A stretch of DNA of 64,000 nucleotides, from contig NZ_CP063311.1 in the NCBI RefSeq assembly GCF_015245355.1, positions 4,304,140 through 4,368,139 on the forward strand, written 5' to 3'. Below are positions 56,245 to 64,000 of this stretch, in pieces. Under the pieces are notes generated by a model, which was not told the DNA's origin, did not search any database, and saw nothing but the letters and a program-made list of their open reading frames with translations. The stretch comes from Anabaenopsis elenkinii CCIBt3563 (GTDB lineage Bacteria > Cyanobacteriota > Cyanobacteriia > Cyanobacteriales > Nostocaceae). Numbering within the stretch: position 1 is the first letter of the stretch; each line of letters opens with the position of its first letter. The position numbers and the translations under genes were made by a program.

Positions 56245-56796
56245 ATGAATTTTACTCCAACTGCACTCAAAGACGCATTCATTGTTGATGTGGAAAAAAA
56301 GCCGGATCATAGGGGATTTTTCGCACGTGGTTTCTGTGCTCAGGAATTTATGGCACATGGTTTAAAACCTACGGTTGCCCAATGTAATATATCTTTTAAC
56401 CACAAGAAGGGTACTGTCAGAGGAATGCATTATCAAGTGTCCCCAGCTGCAGAAACCAAATTAGTGCGTTGTACTCAAGGGGCTATCTATGACGTAATTA
56501 TTGATATGCGTCCTGATTCCCCCACATTTTTATCACATATTGGTGTGGAATTGACCGCAGAAAACCATCGAGCTTTGTATGTCCCAGAAATGTTTGCTCA
56601 TGGTTATCAAACCCTGACAGATGAGGCTGAGGTTGTCTATCAAGTCGGTGAGTTTTATACACCAGGTTATGAACGGGGATTACGCTATAATGACCCATTT
56701 TTTAATATTGAATGGCCTCTAAAAGTGACTGAGATTTCAGAGAAAGACTTAAATTGGACTTTACTGGAAATGATCCCGGTTGGTAGCGCGGATTAA
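56245..56796 (+). CDS. dTDP-4-dehydrorhamnose 3,5-epimerase-like protein (RmlC fold)
   Basis: 183 aa. DHRGFFARGF near 21, catalytic His in GTVRGMHYQ near 61, YDVIIDMRPDSPTF and MFAHGYQTL near 117 fit RmlC epimerases. In this cluster it should act on the CDP-4-keto sugar. An overlap of the reading frame with the next ORF exists only if the latter's early start is used. HEP island. Confidence 0.93.
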   Translation: MNFTPTALKDAFIVDVEKKPDHRGFFARGFCAQEFMAHGLKPTVAQCNISFNHKKGTVRGMHYQVSPAAETKLVRCTQGAIYDVIIDMRPDSPTFLSHIGVELTAENHRALYVPEMFAHGYQTLTDEAEVVYQVGEFYTPGYERGLRYNDPFFNIEWPLKVTEISEKDLNWTLLEMIPVGSAD

Positions 56797-56860
56797 TTTT
56801 ATAAGTGTATTTACTGATTTTGTCCAGAATTTTAAAAAAATAACACAGAAGGTTGAGCTA

Positions 56861-58174
56861 ATGATTATTATTGATCGTGCCTTACAAGCCCGCGCAGCAG
56901 CAGGTAATCCGGTGAAAGTGGGGATGATTGGTGCTGGTTTTATGGGTCGGGGGATTGCTAATCAAATTATTAATTCAGTTCCCGGAATGGAGTTAGTGGC
57001 GGTTTTTAGCCGTCAGGTTGATGCAGCTAAAAGAGCTTATACAGAAGCAGGACGAGAAAATATTCAAGTTGTTACCAGTGTAACCGAATTAGAAACAGCG
57101 ATCGCACAGCATAAATATGCAGTTACCGAAGATGCTGAATTACTCTGCCAAGCTGAGGGAATTGATGCCATCATCGAAGTGACTGGCGCAGTCGAATTTG
57201 GTGCTCACATTGTGATGGAAGCGATCGCCCATGGTAAACATGTAATTATGATGAACGCCGAACTTGACGCGACCATCGGACCGATCCTCAAAGTGTATGC
57301 CGACAAAGCTGGAGTCATTCTCAGCGCCTGTGATGGTGATCAACCAGGGGTAGAAATGAATCTTTACCGATTTGTCAAAAGTATTGGTCTAACTCCCCTA
57401 TTATGCGGTAATATTAAGGGACTTCAAGACCCCTATCGCAATCCCACAACCCAAGAAGCATTTGCTAAACGTTGGGGTCAAAAAGCCCACATGGTCACCA
57501 GCTTTGCCGATGGAACCAAAATATCCTTCGAGCAAGCGATCGTTGCCAACGCCACAGGAATGAAAGTAGCCCAGCGGGGAATGCTAGGTTACAACTTCAC
57601 TGGTCATGTAGATCAAATGACCAAAATGTACGATGTAGAACAACTCAAAGAACTTGGTGGTATTGTTGATTATGTAGTTGGCGCTCAACCTAGCCCTGGC
57701 GTGTTTGTATTTGCTACTCATGAAGACCCCAAACAACGCCACTATCTAGATTTGTACAAATTAGGTGAAGGTCCCTTATATAGCTTCTACACTCCCTATC
57801 ACCTCTGCCATTTTGAAGTTCCATTATCCGTAGCCCGTGCTGTCCTGTTCCAGGATACCGTTTTATCTCCCCTAGCCGGCCCAGTGGTAGATGTAATCAC
57901 CACTGCCAAAATTAACCTCAAAGCTGGCGAAACCCTAGATGGTATTGGCTACTATATGACCTACGGCCAATGTGAGAATTCTGCCATTGTTCAACACCAG
58001 AAATTGCTACCCATCGGTTTAGCCGAAGGATGTCGCCTCAAACGAGACATTTACCAGGATCAAGTCATCACCTACGATGATGTAGAGTTACCTCAAGGTA
58101 GACTTTGCGACCAACTGCGCGCAGAACAGAACGCTTATTTTGCATCCGAAAAAGTTCTGGCAATGGTTGGGTAA
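56861..58174 (+). CDS. NAD(P)-dependent oxidoreductase with SAF domain
   Basis: 437 aa from the ATG at 56861, which has GAAGG 8 bp upstream (the longer frame from 56780 overlaps the epimerase gene). The Rossmann GMIGAGFMGRGIANQI is near 22, with IIEVTGAVEFG near 107 and a homoserine-dehydrogenase-like middle. The C-terminus has the SAF domain pattern (LKAGETLDGIGYYMTYG, IGLAEGCRLKRDIYQDQ). Sugar or branched-sugar precursor reduction is a guess; substrate unknown. Conserved neighbour in the HEP island. Confidence 0.85.
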   Translation: MIIIDRALQARAAAGNPVKVGMIGAGFMGRGIANQIINSVPGMELVAVFSRQVDAAKRAYTEAGRENIQVVTSVTELETAIAQHKYAVTEDAELLCQAEGIDAIIEVTGAVEFGAHIVMEAIAHGKHVIMMNAELDATIGPILKVYADKAGVILSACDGDQPGVEMNLYRFVKSIGLTPLLCGNIKGLQDPYRNPTTQEAFAKRWGQKAHMVTSFADGTKISFEQAIVANATGMKVAQRGMLGYNFTGHVDQMTKMYDVEQLKELGGIVDYVVGAQPSPGVFVFATHEDPKQRHYLDLYKLGEGPLYSFYTPYHLCHFEVPLSVARAVLFQDTVLSPLAGPVVDVITTAKINLKAGETLDGIGYYMTYGQCENSAIVQHQKLLPIGLAEGCRLKRDIYQDQVITYDDVELPQGRLCDQLRAEQNAYFASEKVLAMVG

Positions 58175-58450
58175 TAACAGTATCTTTTGTATCAGTGCAG
58201 TGAAGAAACCCCCTCAAAAGCTCAGACGATATTTGAGGGAATCTTCCACAAAAACATCAATTGAGTTTGTAGTTAGAACTTGATTCCCAGCAACATTGAT
58301 CATGAGGGCAGATCTTTTGACCTTGTCTAGGTTTGTATGTAGAGGGGAAAGATATCAGAATCGGCATTGATAATTCTCACAACTCAAGTTATTAACAGCA
58401 ACTAGCTGCAAACTTTTGCAACATACTTAACAAGAAATTTACACACAACT

Positions 58451-59542
58451 ATGAAAATTGCTCTAGTTCATGATTACTTAACCCAGCGCGGTGGAGCAGA
58501 GCGCGTATTTGAGTTACTTTGTAGACGCTATCCCGAAGCGGATGTTTTTACCTCTTTATACAATCCGCAAAAAACTATTGATATGGGTGAGCGTATAGTT
58601 AAAACTACTTTTTTGCAAAAAATACCCGGTGCAGTCAAGTATTTTAGATTGATGGCTCCTTTGTATTTTCCTGCCTTTCGTGCTTTAGATTTACAAGATT
58701 ACGATTTGATTATTAGTAGCAGTACTAGCTTTGCCAAAGCAGTACGCAAACGTCAAGATGCAAAACATATTTGTTTTTGTCATAATATTACCCGTTTCCT
58801 GTGGGATACAGAAACTTATTTAAGGGAATATGGAGACTACCGATATTTTGCGCCATTAATTGAGCAAATTTTTCAATTAATGAGAAATCTGGACTTGAAA
58901 TATGCTCAGGAACCTGACTTATACATTGCTAACTCTAGTATAGTTGCCCGTCGTATTGAAAAAATTTATAATAAACAAGCAATTGCCATTAACTATCCCA
59001 TTGATACAAATAACTTTGTGTTTTCAGATATAAAAGATGAATATTATTTAGCCTCAGCGAGAATGATCAGCTATAAGCGGCTAGATATAATTATCGAAGC
59101 ATTTAATTGGCTAGGTTGGCAATTATTAATCTCAGGTGATGGACCTGAACAAGAACGTCTCAAAGCTAAAGCTTTAGATAATATTAAATTTTTAGGACAC
59201 GTCAGTGATTCTCAACGCAAAGAATTATTTTCTAAAGCCAAGTCTGTGATAGTTGCAGCTTTAGAGGATTATGGATTAGTTCCAGTTGAGGCCAATGCTA
59301 GTGGCACACCCGTGATTGCCTACGGGGCAGGTGGAGTTTTAGATACACAGATACACGGTAAAACAGGGGTATTGTTTAACAGACAAACACCAGAGTCCAT
59401 ACAATCTGCATTACTAGAGTCCGGACGAATCATTTGGGATTATGAAAGTATTCGTAACCATGCAGTGAATAATTTTTCGGAGCCAGTATTTTTTAACAAG
59501 GTTGAGCAGCTTATTGAACAAACTTGTAGTGTGAATTTATAA
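58451..59542 (+). CDS. GT4-family glycosyltransferase
   Basis: 363 aa. KIALVHDYLTQRGGAERVFE at the start, SARMISYKRLDIIIEAFNWL near 200-220, LISGDGPEQERL and the donor-site EANASGTPVIAYGAGGVLDT near 277-296 are GT4 features. It transfers a sugar to the growing HEP repeat unit in the cytoplasm. A 276-bp gap with HEP-type spacing precedes it, so a separate promoter is possible. Confidence 0.9.
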   Translation: MKIALVHDYLTQRGGAERVFELLCRRYPEADVFTSLYNPQKTIDMGERIVKTTFLQKIPGAVKYFRLMAPLYFPAFRALDLQDYDLIISSSTSFAKAVRKRQDAKHICFCHNITRFLWDTETYLREYGDYRYFAPLIEQIFQLMRNLDLKYAQEPDLYIANSSIVARRIEKIYNKQAIAINYPIDTNNFVFSDIKDEYYLASARMISYKRLDIIIEAFNWLGWQLLISGDGPEQERLKAKALDNIKFLGHVSDSQRKELFSKAKSVIVAALEDYGLVPVEANASGTPVIAYGAGGVLDTQIHGKTGVLFNRQTPESIQSALLESGRIIWDYESIRNHAVNNFSEPVFFNKVEQLIEQTCSVNL

Positions 59543-59776
59543 TTTTTGAGCTATTGTATACTAAATATCAAAACGAAGCAAAGATGACACTTCTAGAAAT
59601 AAAAATCGAGTTATATTTTCTAAATTAAAGATTAGGTAAAGCTAATGTTTCCACCATAAAATCTATTGTCATAGTTAGCCTGAGAGATTAGAATCAGGGA
59701 GAATTAAAAGTAGTATGACTATATCCCGCAGGGGATTTAAGTTACCCATAGCGTATCGTATATCAGGATAATAAAC

Positions 59777-62020
59777 ATGAATCAACCTAGTCTTAGTCCC
59801 GGTATAAATCATATTAGTAACTCTAATATAGAACCCAGTTACGGACAGCTATTTAAGATATTGATTCGCAGGTTTCCTTGGTTCTTGGCAGTATTTCTGA
59901 CTTCAATCGCAATAGCGTCTGTGGTAACTTCTAGGACAAAACCTACTTACAAAAGCTCCATGCAGCTGCTTGTAGAACCTAACTATCAAGGTAGGGGAGA
60001 AGGTGCCGGGTTGGACAGTCAATTTATCGAGCCTAATATTCAGATAGATACAGCAACTCAGCTGAATCTAATGCAAAGTTCAGGACTGATACAACAAGCA
60101 GTTGAAAAACTTAAATCTGACTATCCTCATATCAATGTCAACGCAATTAAAGAATCTTTAGTTCTTTATCAAATCAGGAATAAAGAAGATAATTTAGCTA
60201 CAAAAATTTTCCAAGTAGAGTATACTGCCAATGATCCAGAACAGACCCAAAAAGTTCTGGAGGCAATTAGGCAAGTTTATGTGGAATATAATAAACAGCA
60301 ACAGGATGCGCGGTTACAAAAAGGTTTACAAGTTATTAGGGAACAGTTAAATAAAGCCAGCGAGGAAGTGAACGCCTCAGAGACGAACCTACAAAGATTT
60401 CGCAGAAACCAAAATTTAATCGATCCTGAGTCACAAGCTAAAATCCTAGAAGACTCTTTAAATGCTATTCAACAAGAGCGTCGTACCACTCGTTCTCAGT
60501 ATCAAGAGGCTATAGCACGCCAAAAAACTTTGCAAGAACAACTCAGGCGTTCTCCACAAAATGCTCTGGTTGCTTCTCGTCTGAGTCAGTCTGCTCGCTA
60601 CCAAAGCTTACTCAACGAAATTCAAAAAACCGAACTAGCACTAGCTCAAGAGCGTTTGCGTTTTACCGATGCAACTCCCAATGTGCAAAAGCTCGAAGAA
60701 CAACTTGAAAGCCAGAAGAAATTATTGCAACAAGAGGTGAGTAGAACTTTAGGTGTACAGTCTAATAGTATAATTTCTTCCCAAGTACCTCTTTTGGAAC
60801 AAGGACAATTTGGTGATATTGACCTCAACCTGGCTACTCAGTTAGTGGAGACGCAAACAACTATAGTTGCTTTAAGCGCCCGCGATCAAAGTTTGGCGGA
60901 AAAAGAAAATGAATTGCGTTTTGAAATCAAACGCTTCCCGCCTCTGTTGGCTTATTACAATCGGATTATGCCACAGCTACAATTTAGCCGTGAAAGGTTA
61001 GAGGAGCTATTGCGAGCAGAACAGAAATTGCGGCAAGAACTTGCCAAAGGGGGCTTTAACTGGGAAGTTGTGGAAGAACCGCAATTAGGTATTTACATGG
61101 GCCCCCATCTCCAACAGAATCTGTTGTTGGGTGCAGTGGTTGGCTTGATGTTGGGAGGTATGACTACTTTTATTCGAGAAGCATCTGATGATGCTGTTCA
61201 TACCACTGCTGAATTGGAAAAACAGGTTTCCTTACCTTTGTTGGGAACTACTCCCAAACTACCAACTACCAAAAACAGAGAATCAATTATTAAGTTACCT
61301 TTTGGTAAACCAGAAGTTCTTGCCCCGTGGACAATTCAGGTGTTGCAATCGGCACCGCGTTGGGAATCCCTGGATTTAATTTTGAAAAATATCGAACTTT
61401 TAAATTCAGTTCCCAACTTGAAGTCTCTGATGGTGACCTCGCCCTTACCAGATGAGAGTAAATCCGCTTTGGCTTTGGGTTTGGCTATGAGTGCGGCTCG
61501 TTTACACAAACGGGTACTACTGATTGATGCCAATTTACGAGCGCCTAGCCTCCACAAACAGCTCAATCTTCCCAATGAGCAAGGGCTATCTACTCTCTTG
61601 GCTAGTGATGTGGCTATTCCCAACCAGACTGGTATTCCCAGTTTAGATTCGGCTTACATTGATATTTTGACAGCCGGGCCTATACCTATTGACCCGGCAA
61701 ATCTTCTGAGTTCACCACGCATGAAGGAACTAATGGCGGAATTTGAGGAAAATTATGATTTAGTTCTCATAGATGCTCCGCCAGTTATCGGTTTGGTGGA
61801 TGCCATGCTTACGGCTTCATCTTGTCGTAGTGTGGTACTCGCAGCAAGTATGAGTAAAGTAACTCGCAGTCAACTAACCCAAGCTACAACCATGTTGAGT
61901 AAGTTAAACCTGATCGGGGTTGTTGCTAGTGGAGTCTCAAACTCTAGTAGTAGTTATGTACACTATCCCCAGCCGTCTAGGTCGTCTCAATTGGCGCTAC
62001 AACAAGCGGTGGAAAAATAA
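59777..62020 (+). CDS. Wzc-like chain-length protein / tyrosine autokinase with degenerate P-loop
   Basis: 747 aa. A Wzz domain flanked by two membrane helices (WFLAVFLTSIAIASVVTS near 38 and LLGAVVGLMLGGMTTFI near 455) encloses a long coiled coil. The cytoplasmic part resembles BY-kinases: PDESKSALALGLAMSAA near 562 where EGKS(T) is expected, VLLIDANLRAPSLHKQL near 581 (Walker A') and DLVLIDAPPVIGL near 660 (Walker B). Only a few tyrosines remain in the tail (SYVHYPQ). The family controls chain length and export of polysaccharide; kinase activity may be lost. Same position as alr2833 of Anabaena (from memory). Confidence 0.85.
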   Translation: MNQPSLSPGINHISNSNIEPSYGQLFKILIRRFPWFLAVFLTSIAIASVVTSRTKPTYKSSMQLLVEPNYQGRGEGAGLDSQFIEPNIQIDTATQLNLMQSSGLIQQAVEKLKSDYPHINVNAIKESLVLYQIRNKEDNLATKIFQVEYTANDPEQTQKVLEAIRQVYVEYNKQQQDARLQKGLQVIREQLNKASEEVNASETNLQRFRRNQNLIDPESQAKILEDSLNAIQQERRTTRSQYQEAIARQKTLQEQLRRSPQNALVASRLSQSARYQSLLNEIQKTELALAQERLRFTDATPNVQKLEEQLESQKKLLQQEVSRTLGVQSNSIISSQVPLLEQGQFGDIDLNLATQLVETQTTIVALSARDQSLAEKENELRFEIKRFPPLLAYYNRIMPQLQFSRERLEELLRAEQKLRQELAKGGFNWEVVEEPQLGIYMGPHLQQNLLLGAVVGLMLGGMTTFIREASDDAVHTTAELEKQVSLPLLGTTPKLPTTKNRESIIKLPFGKPEVLAPWTIQVLQSAPRWESLDLILKNIELLNSVPNLKSLMVTSPLPDESKSALALGLAMSAARLHKRVLLIDANLRAPSLHKQLNLPNEQGLSTLLASDVAIPNQTGIPSLDSAYIDILTAGPIPIDPANLLSSPRMKELMAEFEENYDLVLIDAPPVIGLVDAMLTASSCRSVVLAASMSKVTRSQLTQATTMLSKLNLIGVVASGVSNSSSSYVHYPQPSRSSQLALQQAVEK

Positions 62021-62807
62021 GGGAGAAACAGAGGAAGCATCTACTTGTATCAGTGTGCAAATTCACCAATTGAAAGGTTTTATATTATGTGCAATCGCTC
62101 AGGTCAACTGCCCTCCGGGTATCCAAGCAACAGTACTGGAGCGATCGCACATATCTTTTTTTGAGATAATTCTCGAAAGCCGCTTCAATTCCAGGTAAGG
62201 TAGAGAAATTCCATAGAAGGTCTCTACATTCTTTTTGCTAGATGAGTAATATTAAATCGCCAGGATACTACTGTTACTTTAAAATCAGTATATTTATAGC
62301 AGCTTTATAATTTGGCATAAAAACCACTGGCTGTTTAAAGACTAAATAAAGAATGCAACTGAGCATATAGTCAGGTCTCCAAGGTCTTATATCCTAGACA
62401 TTAAAGCCCCAACGCAACAACTAAAAGTCAAAGTTAAACTGGTTTTGTGAGACTAAGCAAAAAAATAGGTAGTCGCAACTAAACGTAGATATGAATTTAT
62501 GGCGCACTTAAGGAATGAGGTAATTTTCTGGAAGCACTTGTCTATAAGTTATTCAAATAATACCCTTAATTGCCTGGTTGTGCCGTATGTTTACTACTAC
62601 TTATTTCCTAATTATCCTTTTGGTTTGTACATTTTCACGTCAGCATAATTGCCAAAAATATAGATGTATCTGGAGTGCAAGTTAAAAACTATATTTTTGC
62701 ACACAATCATCTATTGTTGCCGCAAAACCAAATTCGGTTGGAGTCTTTGGCATTGATAGCCTTCAATATTAACTCAGCGATTCACTATTGTATAGATCCA
62801 AAGACAT
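62021..62807. other. 787-bp gene-free region upstream of hepC
   Basis: No supported gene. In Anabaena the hepC/hepA genes are switched on in developing heterocysts, so regulatory sites should lie here. I cannot identify a specific box. One HIP1 half-site cluster lies near 62140. Confidence 0.45.
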
Positions 62808-63521
62808 ATGACAATTTCACTAATTCCTCCTGCTCTAGGCAATTCCTCTGATCAACCCCAGCAACACCACAATCATCGCTTTTCTTACTGTACACTCCAA
62901 TGGCGGCGTGGTCAGTTGTTAGTCAAATCCCCCGGAAAAACTCAACAGTTTTATCTACCTTCTTTACATGATGAGCAATTATTAATAAATTGCTTAAAAC
63001 ATTCTCCAATCAATTTGGTCAGTATAGATCCAACAGTTGGCAAGGATTATCTAAAACTGTGGGTTGAAGCCTGTCAGGAAGCTGGAAAGCCCATATTTCT
63101 GAGATTACAGTCTAGCAATAAACAAGTTAGCCGTTGGCAACAACTCATTGACTGGATTACCGCTTTGTTTTTACTACTACTCATGAGTCCAGTTATGCTG
63201 GTATTATTTTTCATTTTACAGATTGAGTCACCAGGGGGAGTTTTGACCAGTGAGTGGCAGGTGGGAAAACGAGGTAAAATCTTTCGTGCCCTCAAGTTTT
63301 GTACAACCACAAATGAGAAGCTTACACCTGTAGGGCGTTGGATACGTAAATATGATCTAGACTATTTGCCCCAGTTGTGGAATGTGCTGCGCGGTGAAAT
63401 GACTTTGATGGGATCTGGTAGTTGTACTTTAGAAAATGCCCTAACTTTGGCAGAACAAGAGCAGATGACGGATTCATGGCAACAATCTACTCTCTTGAAT
63501 TTAGATAACCCAACACTGTGA
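62808..63521 (+). CDS. hepC: HepC: sugar transferase for heterocyst envelope polysaccharide
   Basis: 237 aa. A hydrophobic helix (FLLLLMSPVMLVLFFILQI near 120) precedes the catalytic part of bacterial sugar transferases (PF02397): WQVGKRGKIFRALKF near 148, VGRWIRKYDLDYLPQLWNVL near 177-196 and RGEMTLMGSG. It would start repeat units by moving a sugar-phosphate to undecaprenyl phosphate. Position directly before a HepA-like transporter agrees with alr2834/hepC of Anabaena (from memory). The N-terminal 100 residues have no named domain. Confidence 0.83.
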   Translation: MTISLIPPALGNSSDQPQQHHNHRFSYCTLQWRRGQLLVKSPGKTQQFYLPSLHDEQLLINCLKHSPINLVSIDPTVGKDYLKLWVEACQEAGKPIFLRLQSSNKQVSRWQQLIDWITALFLLLLMSPVMLVLFFILQIESPGGVLTSEWQVGKRGKIFRALKFCTTTNEKLTPVGRWIRKYDLDYLPQLWNVLRGEMTLMGSGSCTLENALTLAEQEQMTDSWQQSTLLNLDNPTL

Positions 63522-63655
63522 TTTGATCCTAAATGCATTTAGTCTCTCAGGTGCCTTATGGCCCTTTGTCTGACGCCCCCTCAAACTCAAATTAAAGGGT
63601 TGTTGAGCATCTCTATGACTGTTCCAATTGATCACATTATCTTTGTCAAAGAATC

Positions 63656-64000
63656 ATGTATATTCATGCTGCCCAAGTCTTAGGCGATCGCTTTAAAGCC
63701 AGTAAATTTTGGCAGAAAAATTATTTAATATTGAGAGAATTTAAAAAATTCCGCAAAGTTGCTATTCTCGCTTTACTATTTTCAGTAATAGCTGCAACTT
63801 TTGAAGGTTTTAGTATTGGCTTTCTCTTGTCATTTTTGCAAAATTTAACTACCCCTGATGCCGAACCAATTCAAACTGGAATCTCCTGGTTTGACACTTG
63901 GATTTTAGCAGATCATTCATCGGCAATTAATAGGCTATATCGTATTTCTTTACTAATTTTACTGAGTACCTGGATACGTGCTAGTTTCAATTACCTCGCA
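63656..64000 (+). CDS. hepA: HepA-like ABC exporter, N-terminal fragment (runs off window)
   Basis: 115 codons from ATG 63656 to the window edge. MYIHAAQVLGDRFKASKFW starts the protein, followed by a first membrane helix (AILALLFSVIAATFEGFSIG) and a second one beginning YRISLLILLSTWIRASF. The layout is that of the membrane part of an ABC exporter; the ATPase part is outside the window. Following hepC, it matches hepA (hetA), needed for the polysaccharide layer of heterocysts. Not included in longer-frame evidence because it is cut by the edge. Confidence 0.75.
   Translation, partial: MYIHAAQVLGDRFKASKFWQKNYLILREFKKFRKVAILALLFSVIAATFEGFSIGFLLSFLQNLTTPDAEPIQTGISWFDTWILADHSSAINRLYRISLLILLSTWIRASFNYLA

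Noticed and set aside
1-64000. CRISPR array
   Set aside because: No regularly spaced 25-40 bp direct repeats. The heptamer arrays are contiguous and lack spacers, and no cas gene is present.

Overview
The window looks like chromosomal DNA from a filamentous, heterocyst-forming cyanobacterium (Nostocales). Three things point there: frequent HIP1 octamers (GCGATCGC), families typical of cyanobacteria (sucrose synthase SusA, DUF3536-type GH57, DUF4359, Uma2, Rpn fragments, heptameric tandem repeats), and a right end that matches in gene order the heterocyst envelope polysaccharide (HEP) island as I remember it from Anabaena PCC 7120 (alr2825 to hepC/hepA). Species is not assigned. All family calls are read from motifs; no database search was possible.

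Layout. (1) 1-13,935, all minus strand: a defence-type block. A SNF2 helicase with a DUF3883 nuclease-like tail, a DUF1156/zinc-ribbon adenine methylase and a DUF499 P-loop ATPase form a BREX/DISARM-like triad. It is interleaved with a VapBC-type toxin-antitoxin pair, a Uma2 nuclease, an AAA ATPase fused to a PD-(D/E)XK domain, a decayed Rpn transposase/nuclease, a 212-bp MITE with a 10-bp target duplication, and many copies of a roughly 90-bp palindromic repeat. (2) 14.2-27.4 kb: housekeeping and carbon metabolism (Uma2, siroheme genes cobA and cbiX, DUF4359, tRNA-His, susA, two peptidoglycan-binding proteins, a complete IS4-family element with a 9-bp target duplication, GH57 and NDH-2). (3) 27.7-39.2 kb: a second accessory block. 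It starts with a Zorya-like operon (112-aa unknown, ZorA, ZorB, ZorC) that ends at a strong terminator with no ZorD or ZorE. An IS630 element, PsiE, an actin-like ParM/StbA ATPase with an overlapping small partner, an HNH nuclease, a dynamin-like GTPase and a GIY-YIG protein follow. (4) 39.3-48.9 kb: RNA methyltransferase, DUF2157/GDYXXLXY membrane pair, WD40 protein, DUF2795, FtsH and an AI-2E-family exporter. (5) 48.9-53.9 kb: a 1.2-kb gene-free stretch and then a TerY-P-type triad (vWA, PP2C, kinase-zinc ribbon-TPR). (6) 54.3-64.0 kb: the HEP island: CDP-sugar synthesis, epimerase, SAF-domain oxidoreductase, glycosyltransferase, Wzc-like protein, HepC and the start of HepA, which runs off the window.

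How the parts work together: the two accessory blocks probably serve anti-phage defence (methylation, helicase and ATPase; a proton-driven ZorAB motor; membrane-remodelling GTPase; nucleases). The TerY-P triad is a phospho-signalling module. The HEP genes make, polymerise and export the polysaccharide that limits oxygen entry into heterocysts. The most novel-looking items are the ZorABC operon without its effector and with an extra small first gene, the helicase/DUF1156/DUF499 triad with its inserted genes, and the ParM-like/small-protein/HNH/dynamin neighbourhood.
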